This document shows positions 32,771 to 44,199 of a DNA stretch of 64,000 nucleotides, piece after piece (position 1 is the stretch's first letter; each line of letters begins with the position of its first letter). The DNA is from Nannobrachium achirus (lineage: Eukaryota; Chordata; Actinopteri; Myctophiformes; Myctophidae): NCBI GenBank assembly GCA_963921795.1, contig OY997652.1, forward strand, positions 57,376,838 to 57,440,837. The letters are read 5' to 3'. Below the pieces are notes generated by a model that saw only the letters and a list, made by a program, of their open reading frames with translations, ran no database searches and was not told the DNA's origin. Both the position numbers and the translations under genes were made by a program.

Positions 32771-32902
32771 CTCCGCCGATCAGTGTAAAAACTATGGCCC
32801 AATTCCAATCTGTTGACTCACTGACTTAGCCAAGTCAACGTGCACGTTCACGTTGAGGCTTGAGGGTTATTCCAATGTAAATCGGTAAGTCAGTGAGGGT
32901 AA

Positions 32903-33405
32903 GGGTCGTTTCACACTCTAATAAGGAACCTAACTAATTTCGGTTCGGGAGGGCTCCCCGACCCGAAATTATTTACGTTCGGGGGGAGTTCATCCATACT
33001 TTCTTAACGGCTATTGCCGAAGTCGCTTGTAAATATTGGAGGTCCGTGGCATGACAACGTTTGTGGCCGATGAATGAGCGTTACAGGGCGGTACATATTT
33101 GACTTGCCCTCGCGCTGCACGCTGAATGACTGGAGGTCCAGTGAGTAGCAGCTCCAGCAGGCACTCTTCTCTCTCTCTCTCACTCACACTCACAAACGCT
33201 CGATCGAGCTCTGTCAAAAACATTTAATCTACAAGCTCACATTATTGACGTGCCGCCTCTCTTGCTGCATGCATGTCATCACACAGTCACAACTCGTCGT
33301 GGAAAACCTATCAACACGGAACACTAGCAATTAGCAAAGTTGTGTTTAAGCTCTTCTTTTCTCTTTAAAACGGTCGGTGACGCGTTAGCGATACACGCAG
33401 CAAAG

Positions 33406-33458
<53 letters not shown>

Positions 33459-33800
33459 TCGCGCGCGCGCCTCCCAGCGAGAACCAGCTGACAATGTATC
33501 CGCTCTGCGACGATCAATACACGGCCACATTGGAAGTTGGCGTGCCTCCCTCCCAAACGACCGCTGTTTCATTGGCTTCACAGCCGAGCATATGAACTTG
33601 GAGCTGCATGGGCTGAATGAATGAGAAGACACCGCTGAGTACCGAAATTAAGTCGGGAGGTCACAACATTTCGCCAGCACCGTGGAGCCGAGTTTAGTCG
33701 GTTGACGCCCCCCCGAACCGGGAGGGGAAACCCATATTTGGGTCTGGCCAGTGCCGAACCGAAATTAGTTAGGCTCACTATTAGAGTGTGAATCGACCCT
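32903..33800. mobile_element. TIR element, unclassified, TTCACACTCTAATA ends
   Basis: The left end AGGGTCGTTTCACACTCTAA, then AACTAATTTCGGTTCGG, is mirrored by CCGAACCGAAATTAGTTAGG and TTAGAGTGTGAATCGACCCT on the right. That gives inverted repeats of roughly 40 bp. A (TG)25 microsatellite and a CGCGCGCGC run sit inside. The short Cys-Val or Thr-His frames over the microsatellite are not genes. No transposase. Confidence 0.75.
33407..33456. repeat. (TG)25 microsatellite
   Basis: Pure TG run followed by TCTCGCGCGCGCGC, alternating purine-pyrimidine throughout. Confidence 0.95.
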
Positions 33801-35336
33801 AAGTCAGCCATGTCACTCCTGAACTGTCCTGTGTCCCTCTCTCACTGTCGTTACCAAAATAATGCAGAAAGTAAAAAAAAAAAAGAATACAATAAATGCA
33901 CAAATATTTATGCCAGTACTATCATTCCTGTATCTCGTATCGTGGATGCGACACATTGCGTCTGACGGTGGTACAATGGGTATTGCATAACGAGGTGAGG
34001 CCTGCATTCCCAACTTGCGTTGTTCTTGACTTGTATTGCCAATCCAACTGATATGCCCATATGTAGCCATACAGCGTATGGAGATCCAGTTGTCCAGAAT
34101 TGCTTATTCGAAACAACATGTCCATAAATGGGAATATACTGTACTGATGACATCAGGGATCATCATATATTTTGTTATTTTCTTCTTTTTCTTGTTTCTT
34201 GTATTTATTTTTAAACCCACATTGTCTAAATGTGTGTATTTGTATCTACCAGTCCAGTCTAGTCTAGCTGCCATGGTAACAGCCACATGCTGAAGCAATG
34301 CCAAACATCACTGACTGACATCACAGAACACCATATATGGGCATAAACACGTGAAACAGTCTGCATGCTGACATCTCTGATATTAAACAGTGTCGCCACC
34401 ATGGTAACAGCCGCATGCCGAAACAATGCCCAAATAATGTCTGTCTGACATGATGAAACAAGTGCCCAAATTTGGAGATGACTGACATGATTGACTGACA
34501 TCACTGCAGTGCCCAAATTTGTAGATGACATCACAGACTGGCCTGGACACAGAACACCATATGTGGGCATACAAGAGAGCTAGACAGACAGAGATAAGAT
34601 ATCTCCATTTATGGGCATGAAAGGGACACAGACAGACAGACGGATACAATGGGTATTGCGCAACAGGCACCGGTCTGGGATCTCCAACAATGCTTCTGAG
34701 ACTCCTCAGGGACATTTAATCCCTCATATACTGTGCACAGCCCCGGTCACAGGACTAGTATGTATAATGTATGACTGAATTTGTGTAAGGCTTCAGCCCA
34801 ATCAAGCCCCATTGACTTCTATTATGAAATTCAAGTTACATTGAATACAATTAGTGGAGGCAATTCTTTGGCCACTAAATAGCAATGTGCACAAGAAATA
34901 TCACTCTGATCTCACAGGTCTTATAAACAGCAAGACAAGCCTTAAAACACAAATATCAAACTCTCAAAGTGTACAAACGACTCCGCCAGACCGCCAAAGT
35001 GTCAGGTCAATGGCCTCTCCACCATTCTCTCAGTGTCTCTGTCTGTCTGTCTCAACATCTATCTGCAGTTAAAAAATAAGTTGCATTCTGGATGCAAGTT
35101 TCCCCATGTTCCTCCCATCTCTCCTTCCTGGATGGAAAATCAATTGGTTTTAGGGGACCAAGGTCTGTTGTTCAGAGATTCCATGAAGTCCTTCCAAAGT
35201 TAGCTTGTGTCACATTTGTTGCGTAGTTGCTGTGCCTTTCTGTAGAGGTGGAGCAGTCATGACAATGTAGGGTGTTGTGTGGAGGGGACATGATTATGGC
35301 GCTAGGAGAGTAGGGTATATATTGTGAGACAGACAG
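33801..35336. other. intergenic; CCATATATGG-bearing repeat blocks
   Basis: Contains repeated blocks CCATGGTAACAGCC(A/G)CATG (about 34271 and 34400) and GTGCCCAAATTTG (34461, 34511), with CCATATATGGGCAT at 34331 and variants near 34557 and 34606. No supported gene. The minus-strand 3' end of the eIF4G-like gene lies at its right edge. Confidence 0.5.
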
Positions 35337-38300
35337 TTACCCGACTGAGCCAGAGATGCTGGTCCAACCGCTGCATCCTTTAGCCCAACAGGTGGTAAAG
35401 GCCGACATGCTTTTACCTCCTGGGCCCAGCCACAGGTTGTCAAAGTCAGGAACTGGAGCCTTTGTGATTTTGCAGAGACGTGAAGTATCGAACGGCACGC
35501 TCTTGGTGGAGATGGGGACAGACGGGTTCCAGCCCTTATCCTGGGGCACGTTAAGCCGACTCTGCGCGTGAGAGCTTGTCCTGCCCACTGCGTTTCCAAT
35601 CAGCTCTTTATTGGAGTTGTGCTTCATCTCCTCCCTATGCTCTTCCATCGCAGCCTCTGCATGGATCTGTTTGATGGTCTTGGGACCCTGGATGCCTCGC
35701 CTGGGCACCCAGTTATTCCCTCGGAGGTCCAACACATCCTGCAGATTGCAGCGGATCATACTGCATATCTTACTCTCCTTTTTGATGGTCTCCATCTCTT
35801 TGAAGTACATGTCCATGGGTTCCTTTGCCTTCTCAGTGTCCAGGCCTTCTCCAGTCGTTTCGAAAAGTCTGCACAAGCACGCAAGAGACTTCTCATCATG
35901 GTTTTTGAGCAGCTTGACGATACAGTCGTACACGATCCCTTCCGTCAGCATCTTGAGCTTGAACAGCTCCCCGATGAACTTGATGTTGCCGAGGGAGCGC
36001 CTCTTGGCCTTGTCCTTGGATTCCTCCAGTTCCTCTTTGAGGCGGTGTTTCTCCTCCCCTGGCACAGCATCCAGCTCTTTCTGTTTCTTCTCAAATATCA
36101 CCTCGTCATCCTTGTCCTTCTCAAACTCCATTTGGCAGCGGTTGAGCAGCAGATGTTGGAACATCACAGAGTCTCCCGGCTTATCTGCGTTGGGGACTTT
36201 GAACTTCGAATGACAGAGGCACATTTTAGCATAGATCTCAGAGTATTTGGACTCAGATATGGCTTTCTCAAAGATGAGGTCAATGACTCCCTTCAGCCGC
36301 TCCTCTGTATCGATGGTCCTCTGGAGCTCTGTCATCTGATTCATTAGCGACTGGAACCTCTCGGGGGTCAGCTTGTTCAGGACACCACGCACACGCTTGA
36401 ACAGATCCTGGGTTTTGGCCTCATCTGGGTCGTTTTCCTCAACGTCCTCCCGACTTGGCTTCTTGCGCGATGGCTTCCAGGCCTTCTCAGACTTACTAAG
36501 CTGCGCATCGTCAGTCAGTGAAATGTTCGGGGTGATCTTCCTGGGCTCTTCTCTCAGGCCCTCAGGTTTGTTCGTGCTGGCTGAGATGTTCACAACTGGC
36601 TTTTCCTGGGTAGGGGGCATGGTCGTGGGCACATCACGTTCCTGGGCAACAACGTCAGGCTTGGTATTGGGGCTATCATTGTGCTCATTTGTGCTGGTCC
36701 CATCCACCTCAGACACCCACAAGTGGGAGACAGGGTCTGGGAGAGTTGCAGCAGTGTTGTCTGGAAACTTGGGGGTTGAAGGGAGAGTAGGTGTGTAATC
36801 CCTGGTAGCTGGGGGAGGTTTCACATTTGTGTTAACTGCAGTGCTGGGTGGGAGGGTGGGAGTCGTTTTGAGAGGGACGTCACCCAAGGAAGGTAGCATG
36901 TCCGGGGTTAGAGAAGAGGGAGCAGGGGTTTTAGCTCCTGGGCCCAGACGCGTGTTGTTAAAGCCTCCACCAAATGGTGCCTTGGGGATTTTTTTTGCCT
37001 GCTCCTCCCTCTTAACATCTTCATGGATCTGGACAATGGTCTTGGGACCCTGGATCCTTCGCCTGGGCACCCAGTTATTCTCTCTGAGGTCCAACACATC
37101 CTGCAGCTTGCAGCGGATCATGGCTTTACTCTCCTTTTGGATGTTCTCCATCTGTTTGAAGTACATATCCATGCGTCCCTTTGCCTTCTCAGAGTCCAGG
37201 TCTTTTCCAGTCGCTTCGAAAAGTCTACACAAGCACTCCAGGGACTTCTCATCATGGTTTTTGAGCAGCTTGATGATACAGTCGTGCACAATCCCCTCCG
37301 TCAGCATCTTGAGCTTGAACAGCTCCCCGATGAATTTGATGTTGCCGAGGGAGCGCCTCTTGGCCTTGTCCTTGAATTCCTCCAGTTCCTCTTTGAGGCG
37401 GTGTTTCTCCTCCCCTGGCACAGCATCCAGCTCTTTCTGTTTCTTCTCAAATATCTCCTCGTCATCCTTGTCCTTCTCAAACTCCTTTTGGCAGCGGTTG
37501 AGCAGTAGATGTCTGAAAGTCACAGACTCTCCCGGCTTATCTGCGGTGGGGACTTTGAACTTTGAATTGGAGAGGCACATTTTAGCATAGGTCTCTGAGT
37601 ATTTGGACTCAGAGATGGCTTTCTCAAAGATGAGGTCTATGACTCCCTCCAGCCGCTCCTCTGTATCGATGATCATCTGGAGCTCTGTCACCTGCTCCAT
37701 TAGCGACTGGAACCTCTCAGGGGTCAGCTTGTTCAGGATACCACGCACACGCTTGAACAGATCCTGGGTTGTGGCCTCATCTGGGTTGTTTTCCTCAACC
37801 TCCTCCGCCCTTGGAGTTTTGCAGGGCAGCTTCCAGGCCTTCTCAGACTTATTAAGCTCCACATTGTCATTCAGTGAAATGATCATCCTGGGCTCTTCTC
37901 TCTGGCCCTCAGGTTTGTTCATGCTGGCTGAGATGTCTTGGTTTAATGGCTGCCGTTGTTTTTCTTTCTCCTGGTAATTATTTACCGTTGGCTTTTCCTG
38001 GGTGAAAGGCATGGGCGTATCACTTTCCTGGGCAATAACGTCAGGCTTGGCAACAGGGCTATCATTGTGGTCAGTCGTGCTGGTCCTGTGCTGGTCTCGT
38101 GCTCCCAACTTGGGGGTTGAAAGCAGAGTAGGGGTGCATTCCCTAGAAGCTGGGGGGAGGGTGGGAGTCGTGTTGAGAGGGGCGTCACCCAAGGAGGTGC
38201 ATGGCATGTCCAGAGTTAGAGAAAGGGGGGCAGGGGTTTTGGTGTCTGTTTCTGAGGGAAGACACTCTTTGGGGAGGGGCTCAGTCTTGTCAAATTCAGG

Positions 38301-39008
38301 GGTCTTTACCGTAACAGGCTGTGGTGCTGTGTGTGTGGCGGTCCTCTTCTTCTTCCTATCTCCATACACTGGCTTCTTTGTCACAGAGTCCTGGGATGAC
38401 ACAACAGAATGCTGTGCTAATTTCCCCAAGGCCTCATCTCTGGCCCTACGTCTGTTATTCTTTGTCTTCCTTTTCCCACGTTTATCCTTCTTGTCCTTGT
38501 TTTCTTCTGCTGCCTCCTCCTCGCCTTCTCTTCTCCTCTTCCTGGGCTCTTCCATCTGGCCCGTTGGCTCCGCCCCTTCCGCCCGTTCATCTTGTTCCTC
38601 CTCATGTTCTTCCTCTGCGACAGCTGCCTCTGGCTCAGCAATCACCTCCTTACCTTTATCCTCCTGTTTCTCTGCTCTCAGATTTGTTTTTGGCCTCTTA
38701 TCCTTCCTCCTGGGGTCTCTCGCCTCTGCTTTCTTCTGGGCGGCTGTCTTCATCTTGAATGCCCCATCACCCTCTTGCTCCTCTTCATCCTTGCTCTCTG
38801 TGGCCTTCACCTGCTTTTCCTGTGGCTTCTTCTTCTTGCCTTTTTGAGAAAAGTCTTCAGCATCTGAGTCTTCCTCCCTCCCTGCTGGCTTCTTCGTCTC
38901 TACTTCTGGTTGTTCCTCGATGGTGGCCAATGGCTTACTGTCAGCTTTATCTACCCCCTCAATATCTTCAGCAACAACGTCTGATCTTTTCTGTTTCCTG
39001 CTGCGCAT
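35337..39008 (-). CDS. eIF4G-derived protein with two tandem MIF4G domains
   Basis: A 1223-residue intronless frame. Residues 1-250 are a Lys/Glu-rich, probably disordered region with basic clusters (RKRRR near 156-160, [15 protein letters not shown] near 176-190). A first MIF4G/HEAT-1 domain spans about 416-650 ([72 protein letters not shown]). A second, nearly identical one spans about 867-1104. Pro/Thr-rich linkers (257-400 and 693-850) are duplicated too, so a block of about 440 residues was duplicated in tandem. [12 protein letters not shown] and [11 protein letters not shown] (1158-1183) match the eIF4G segment after HEAT-1. The downstream MA3 and W2/HEAT-3 domains are absent, and I see no YxxxxL-phi eIF4E-binding motif before the first domain. 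In eIF4G, MIF4G binds eIF4A, eIF3 and RNA. Likely a modified retrogene; function unknown. Confidence 0.9.
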   Translation of the reverse strand: MRSRKQKRSDVVAEDIEGVDKADSKPLATIEEQPEVETKKPAGREEDSDAEDFSQKGKKKKPQEKQVKATESKDEEEQEGDGAFKMKTAAQKKAEARDPRRKDKRPKTNLRAEKQEDKGKEVIAEPEAAVAEEEHEEEQDERAEGAEPTGQMEEPRKRRREGEEEAAEENKDKKDKRGKRKTKNNRRRARDEALGKLAQHSVVSSQDSVTKKPVYGDRKKKRTATHTAPQPVTVKTPEFDKTEPLPKECLPSETDTKTPAPLSLTLDMPCTSLGDAPLNTTPTLPPASRECTPTLLSTPKLGARDQHRTSTTDHNDSPVAKPDVIAQESDTPMPFTQEKPTVNNYQEKEKQRQPLNQDISASMNKPEGQREEPRMIISLNDNVELNKSEKAWKLPCKTPRAEEVEENNPDEATTQDLFKRVRGILNKLTPERFQSLMEQVTELQMIIDTEERLEGVIDLIFEKAISESKYSETYAKMCLSNSKFKVPTADKPGESVTFRHLLLNRCQKEFEKDKDDEEIFEKKQKELDAVPGEEKHRLKEELEEFKDKAKRRSLGNIKFIGELFKLKMLTEGIVHDCIIKLLKNHDEKSLECLCRLFEATGKDLDSEKAKGRMDMYFKQMENIQKESKAMIRCKLQDVLDLRENNWVPRRRIQGPKTIVQIHEDVKREEQAKKIPKAPFGGGFNNTRLGPGAKTPAPSSLTPDMLPSLGDVPLKTTPTLPPSTAVNTNVKPPPATRDYTPTLPSTPKFPDNTAATLPDPVSHLWVSEVDGTSTNEHNDSPNTKPDVVAQERDVPTTMPPTQEKPVVNISASTNKPEGLREEPRKITPNISLTDDAQLSKSEKAWKPSRKKPSREDVEENDPDEAKTQDLFKRVRGVLNKLTPERFQSLMNQMTELQRTIDTEERLKGVIDLIFEKAISESKYSEIYAKMCLCHSKFKVPNADKPGDSVMFQHLLLNRCQMEFEKDKDDEVIFEKKQKELDAVPGEEKHRLKEELEESKDKAKRRSLGNIKFIGELFKLKMLTEGIVYDCIVKLLKNHDEKSLACLCRLFETTGEGLDTEKAKEPMDMYFKEMETIKKESKICSMIRCNLQDVLDLRGNNWVPRRGIQGPKTIKQIHAEAAMEEHREEMKHNSNKELIGNAVGRTSSHAQSRLNVPQDKGWNPSVPISTKSVPFDTSRLCKITKAPVPDFDNLWLGPGGKSMSAFTTCWAKGCSGWTSISGSVG

Positions 39009-39630
39009 TTTAACCCTCTAAGGCCCACGGTTGTAATATTACAACGTTTGTATTTTATGAAAATGAAATGAATGGAAAAATGAATGATGGAAATGAAAAT
39101 ACAAACAGTAAAGTAATAATCTTACTTATATAAGTAGGAATACCAAGCTTTCAGTGATCAAGTTCTATTTTGATGTCACACGCAACAGAAAAACAGAAAT
39201 CGATGACTAACAATGGCAATTTGCACTGACAATGGGGATCTCCATATATGGGTATGTGATGTCAGACACAAACACTGTTCCCTAATGTCTCTGTCTATTC
39301 TGGCACAATCCACCCGCCACCTACCTCACGTCAGGGACCTCTACATATGGGTGAGTGTCCATATTTGGTCATTATCCGGGCACAGAGACAAACCCACAAC
39401 TTGAACCATGCCCAAATTTGGAGTCATACATCATAGATATATCAGAGGCTGGCCTCATAAACTGCAGGTTATACTTGGGAGCCACACTCATCATATACTG
39501 TATAAGATAGAGAGCACAGCTGAGGTGGCACATTAATTGAACTTAGCTGCCCTACAAAAACTAGACCCACATATAAACAAACTCCTCGATGTTGGTCAGG
39601 TAGTAGTATATAACTTCAACAAGAAAGCAA
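39009..39630. promoter_or_regulatory. shared head-to-head intergenic region (inferred)
   Basis: 622 bp separate the start codons of two divergent genes. It contains CCATATATGG at 39242, CCATATTTGG near 39359 and AAATTTGGAGTC near 39413. No TATA box or CpG island is evident. A decayed fragment of the DCP1-like coding sequence occupies its right end. A bidirectional promoter role is inferred only from the geometry. Confidence 0.35.
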
Positions 39631-39653
39631 ATGCGCATACAGTTCACAGTTGA
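39537..39653 (+). pseudogene. partial upstream duplicate of the DCP1-like EVH1 start
   Basis: In a frame different from the main gene this reads NLAALQKLDPHINKLLDVGQ and then VYNFNKKA before a stop at 39651. It parallels ALQRQDPHINKLLDSGQVTL and YNFNKKAFEWEN of the intact gene 240 bp downstream. It is a truncated tandem duplicate joined directly to a copy of the VEELF-type motif, and it is not translated with the main frame. Confidence 0.8.
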
Positions 39654-41052
39654 AGAGCTTTCCTTTTCTCTTCCCAACGAGCCCTCTCTACCTGCCATTC
39701 CCATCCAGAACACCACTACTATCCCCAGTGAACCATCCATCCTCCGATACAAGATGGACACCGCTAAAGCTCCAAATGAATTAGAGAGCTTACAGGCTCT
39801 ACAGGCTCTACAGAGACAAGACCCACACATAAACAAACTCCTCGATAGTGGGCAGGTGACGCTATATAACTTCAACAAGAAAGCATTTGAATGGGAGAAT
39901 ACAGAGATTCAGGGAACCTTGTATGTTTATACCCGGTCCGCTTCTCCTCGCCACGGCTTCACCATCATGAACCGGCTAAGTACGGAGAACCCGGTGCTGC
40001 CGATTAACAAAGACCTGGAGTTCCAGCTCCAGGACCCGTACCTGCTCTTCAAGAACGCTGACTTGGGTATCTACTGTATCTGGTTCTATGGCAAAAGTGA
40101 ATGCCAACGCATTGCTCAGCTCATGATCACAATTGTGAAACAGGAAGCAGACCATGCACAAAGGGAAGCACCGAAAGAGAGAGTGGAACCAATGAGGAGC
40201 AATGACATTGCAGAGCCACACGCTGTCGTTACTCCGGAGCAGATTCAATCCGAGAAGATTGACACAACTAAGACCGGTGAAACAAAGCTGCCTGTTACTG
40301 CAGAGCGGAGCATGAATCCAGCCATGATTGATGCTAGACAGCGTTCCGACAGCCCAGCACAACCCCTAAAGAGCTCTCATTCAGTTGTAAAGCAGATCAC
40401 GGTTGACGAGCTCTTTGCCTCCGCTCTTCCCAAGAACCCTTTTCCTGCCCCGCTCATCCAGAACACCCAGAACACCGCTTCCCTCAGAGAACCATCCAAC
40501 CACTCTTCTGCCTACCTCCAGGGCCATTCATACCCCCCTCCGCCACCTCTCGATCCCCATCTCCCTCGCCACCTGACAGCACCGGTCCCCTGGGGTCGGC
40601 CAGTGCCATCTAGCCCCCAGCCTGGTCCCTGCTTCCGCTACCCACGCCCTCCAGCCCAGGTGTTCAGACGCTCCACTCCTGGTGCCTCTAGTTGGGCCCA
40701 AGCAGCAAGCAGCCCCACCTGGTCCCGTGATGCCAAACCCACTGCCTACATGGGTCAGGAGATGCTCAACGTACCCAAAGCTTCTATGAACTCTCACAAG
40801 CCCACCCTCACCCCGAATGCCCTGCCTAGCACAATGGTCCTACCACAGAGCTTCCAGAAGGGTGGGGATACTCGTGTGTTCTCTCAGGCCCCAAACCTGA
40901 TGAAACCAGCGCTTGGTGTCCTTATGAATACAGGTCTTGCTTCTCCGAGGGCAGGGCCAGGCCTTTTTGGGGCGAGGGAGAGATTAACGTGCTCCTCCCC
41001 CCAGCGACAGTGGAACAACTGCTCCGCATGGCAAGCGCATCAGCAGCATTAA
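39631..41052 (+). CDS. DCP1-like decapping cofactor, intronless
   Basis: 473 residues from the first ATG; the ATG at 39754 (residue 42, MDTAKAPNELES) aligns better with DCP1 N-termini and would give 432. The EVH1/DCP1 domain is about residues 51-172: DPHINKLLDSGQVTLYNF, TLYVYTRSASPRHGFTIMNR, INKDLEFQLQDPYLLFKNAD, IYCIWFYGKSECQRIAQLM. Trp88 and Trp151 correspond to the two conserved aromatic-groove tryptophans. ITVDELFASALPKNPFP (256-272) is DCP1 motif I. DCP1 activates the DCP2 decapping enzyme in P-bodies. The tail is Pro-rich and lacks the helical C-terminal trimerisation domain of DCP1A/B. The 41 residues before Met42 contain a second motif-I-like block (FTVEELSFSLPNEP, 5-18), a product of tandem duplication. 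No introns: a retrogene with an open frame. It lies head-to-head with the eIF4G-like gene. Confidence 0.87.
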   Translation: MRIQFTVEELSFSLPNEPSLPAIPIQNTTTIPSEPSILRYKMDTAKAPNELESLQALQALQRQDPHINKLLDSGQVTLYNFNKKAFEWENTEIQGTLYVYTRSASPRHGFTIMNRLSTENPVLPINKDLEFQLQDPYLLFKNADLGIYCIWFYGKSECQRIAQLMITIVKQEADHAQREAPKERVEPMRSNDIAEPHAVVTPEQIQSEKIDTTKTGETKLPVTAERSMNPAMIDARQRSDSPAQPLKSSHSVVKQITVDELFASALPKNPFPAPLIQNTQNTASLREPSNHSSAYLQGHSYPPPPPLDPHLPRHLTAPVPWGRPVPSSPQPGPCFRYPRPPAQVFRRSTPGASSWAQAASSPTWSRDAKPTAYMGQEMLNVPKASMNSHKPTLTPNALPSTMVLPQSFQKGGDTRVFSQAPNLMKPALGVLMNTGLASPRAGPGLFGARERLTCSSPQRQWNNCSAWQAHQQH

Positions 41053-41289
41053 CAACAACACAGCATCAGTGGTCCCTCCTGCCCCCTCTGCTGATACAAC
41101 AGGGAACAGGCTCTACTTGTTACAGGACACTGATATATACCTAAATAGCTAGCCAGGGTACCCAGTGATATCCTGGTTATTGCGTGGGTGAAATAGGCGC
41201 AAGGTATTTGGAGACTAGTCTATGATCAACCCGAGCACCTCTACGTTAACTTCCAGTGTAAAATGAAACTTAAAAACAAAGATTTATAA

Positions 41290-41301
41290 AATAAAAATAA
41301 A
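41290..41301 (+). terminator. polyadenylation signals for the DCP1-like gene
   Basis: Two abutting AATAAA hexamers (41290-41295 and 41296-41301), about 240 bp after the stop codon. This is a plausible 3' end for the plus-strand transcript. Confidence 0.5.
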
Positions 41302-43090
41302 GAAATCTGACAAAAACTGACAAAAACATCTGACAACACACTATTGGCAGCACCTTGCTTTGGCAAGGTTTCTGCCTGATCAAAGCACTTGACTTGACTT
41401 CCAAGTTCAATATAAAAAGAATATCTATGTATATCCAGGGTTGGGAAGTAACGGATTAAATTAATCAAGAATAAAAATAAACAGTAACTCTAACGTGTTA
41501 CAGTACATTTTAAAACGTGTAATCTGGATTAAGTAACGGGGGTGTTACAGGCTCCCCTCCCCTCATACATTTTTAGAATCGGCCCTAATCGGCGTTGCAG
41601 TTAAATTTAATCTATTTCTGAAATGTAGTTTATTTTCCTCACTTCCCATGTCCCGTGTTAGGTGCGTTTGGATATGTACACTCCCGCCTCCCAGTGAAGT
41701 GAGGATTTGAAAATTAGCACTGATTCACACACGTTTCCGAGGTAGCCTACAGCAGTTGATGGTATCTTTGAAGAATCTCAGCAACACTTGAGCAACGTTA
41801 AATGTGTCCATGACCAGACAGTGGTACTCGTGCGTACCCGGGAGAGTGGACTGACTGACCTCCTTCCCTCCTTCATAGATACCTCCTTCACAAATACAAA
41901 AAAGGTATCTAGGGTCCCGAAAGGGGCTTGTGTAAACTCCCTGCCAGGAAATGTCTGTTCACAGGCAAAGATTTAACATCGAATTTGAAAAAGCTTCTCC
42001 AGGTAACGTCTTGCCAGTGGTGGGGAAAAAGTACTCAAATGTACTGCATAAAAGTAAAACTATCAATACTGCAATGTAGAAAAACTCTGTTAGGGTTCGG
42101 TCACACCAAAGTATGGTTGCCAGCTGATGCCGGATTCTGACAATGCATTTCAATGGGAATGGGGAAGATTCTTTGAGAAATCCGCCATTCGTGGATTTCT
42201 CAAATATGCTACAAATAAAAGTGCCTTGGTTGCAACTGTTTGAGCGCTTGTGGAAGTTTGTTCCAAAGTACTAAAGCCTTACCCTTAAAAAAAAATAATA
42301 ATAATGTGCAACAAGCTCTGCTCCATCGTTGTTGTAATGTTCATAAAAAAGAGAAGGGAAAGAAGAACAGTCAATGCTCATGTCTGAAAATTTGGGTTTC
42401 TACTAGTGATACCACACTAGTTGATAGGGTGGGGGCAGTTTTGATGTGAGCTGGGAGCGAGTTGGGATACTTCATACTTATAAAGACATTTACTAACACT
42501 CAAAACATTTCCCAGCGCCAATTCATTCAAGTATAAAGTATAAATATAACTAAATACCAGTAAGTCTCCTAAGGGCAAAAAGAGGTTGTGCTCGCAGAGG
42601 GTGAGGTCGCGCAGGACGGAATTCATTATTAATACAGAATATATCGGACCAGTTAGTTACCCATATATGGAGATCCCTGGTACCCATATATATGGAGATA
42701 TGGGCATATTGGTTGGATCGGCGGTTCGACTGAAACAACAAAAATGTTGTTTTGTAACTGTACATCAGGGAACTCCATATATGGGCATACAAGGGACAAG
42801 GACAGAATGGGAGCGTGTCGATATTGCGACATAGCATCTGTTCAACGGTCCATTGTTTTGACGCGGGTTAATGTTAACCTGGTGAAAAGCTAACCTGCAT
42901 GCCGACGCGGGTGAATGTTAACCTCTATGCCTACAGAATACCTAACCCTAACTTCAGTAACCGTGATTGAGTAGCTAACCTGCCGACGCTGGTTGTCGAA
43001 AGAATGACCCATCGAAAGAGCGAGATTCCCCTAGACAGAATGTGATGTCACGGATATCCAGGGTTTGAGCTTGAGGAAAAAGATTTAAAC
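41302..43090. other. intergenic repeat fragments
   Basis: Holds old hAT-type fragments (GGTTGGGAAGTAACGGATTA near 41439; CAGTGGTGGGGAAAAAGTAC near 42015, Tol2-like), two CCATATATGG sites (42661, 42775) with a related CCATATATATGG near 42682, and a GACGCGGGTTAATGTTAACC block near 42859. That last block reappears inverted near 59.0-59.1 kb. No supported gene. Confidence 0.45.
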
Positions 43091-43150
43091 TAGTAAAAAC
43101 AGCCGATCTACAAGCACACAACGCACACAAAGCACACAACGCCTCGCACC
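43091..43150. repeat. hairpin half copy and CCCTAA trimer
   Basis: AAAACAGCCGATCTACAAGC with GCACACAACGC repeats gives one arm of the dispersed hairpin family; the second arm is missing. CCCTAACCCTAACCCT follows at about 43154-43169, too short to be a true interstitial telomere. Confidence 0.7.
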
Positions 43151-43324
43151 GCGACCCTAACCCTAACCCTGGTGATGTAATATATGGCTACACACACACA
43201 TATTGCTCTGGCAAAACGCTGAGGAAAACACATTTCTATGGAAAAACGCTGAGGAAAGGTGGCTAGAGATAGTGGCTACAGATAATTATTGATGTAATAT
43301 GGCTACAAACACACACATATTTTT

Positions 43325-43440
43325 TATGGCAAAACGCTGAGGAAAACCCATTGCTATGGCAAAACGCTGAGGAAAACACATTGCTATGGCAAAACGCTGA
43401 GGAAAACACATTGCTATGGCAAAACGCTGAGGAAAAGTGG
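43325..43440. repeat. 30-bp minisatellite
   Basis: About four copies of TATGGCAAAACGCTGAGGAA plus AACACATTGC. A degenerate pair occurs at 43205-43255, and an inverted single copy near 58.68 kb (TTTCCTCAGCGTTTTGCCAT). Confidence 0.9.
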
Positions 43441-44199
43441 CTACAGACACACACACACAGCCACTCTTAGGAGCGGTTTACCACCACTCAAAGATCCTGG
43501 TTACATTTCTTCATATGTGGATGCTGTATTGATATTGATACACATGAACATTTGCAAAGCTGTGGACAAAACCAGGCTGTGGTGTACTGTAGCTAGATTT
43601 AGCATGGAGGTTTGCCTGCCCTGTACATTGATTGACTGACTGTAGATATGAAAACTTCACTTCCCAGAAATCTTGCTGCCTAGTCTGACATCACCAAGAA
43701 GGAAGAAGCTACGCCAGAGTTGCTGTTAGTTGGTTCATTCATGTAGCCTGTGTACCTAAGGTAAGAACCTGTCATTAACATTGCTTCATAGAACAGTCAT
43801 ATCATTGTGTAAATGTATGTCATTCACTGATATAGATAGAATACTAGAGCGTTAAATAGACAAATATAATATATTTGTCTATTATATTATGCAACAGGCA
43901 GCAGCCAATCCTAGATCCTCTTATTAGGTGACTTGGGTCAACCTAACATATTAGTGTTGATTGTAGTGTTTTCTTAAGTGTTATGCTATATTAAATGCAT
44001 TACAGCCATGTAATTTAAGAGCATGTAGGCTACTATAAAAACACATAACTCTGGGTAACTGTGTTAAACACTGTCATAGTAAATCGCAGACTTGCACCAT
44101 CTTTGGACTTTGTCTTCTTTAAAGCACAGGTCAACTACAACTTGCACGTTCACTTTATCGGTCAAACATAGTTATAAACAGAGTTTCAAAAAGCCCAAG

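Noticed and set aside
33340..33632. Cys-Val or Thr-His repeat proteins over TG/CA runs (also at 44.6 and 52.6 kb)
   Set aside because: Pure dinucleotide microsatellites; the frames are low-complexity artefacts.
35356..38867. Plus-strand open frames of 120-280 codons (for example 35568-36347, 38002-38847)
   Set aside because: They are antisense shadows of the eIF4G-like gene on the minus strand, Leu/Ser-rich because the sense strand is Lys/Glu-rich.
40528..40797. Minus-strand 89-codon frame
   Set aside because: Antisense to the Pro-rich tail of the DCP1-like gene.
43154..43170. Interstitial telomeric repeat
   Set aside because: Only about two and a half CCCTAA units, likely chance or part of the surrounding repeat. 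The GGTTAGGTTT stretch near 59.0 kb is also irregular.
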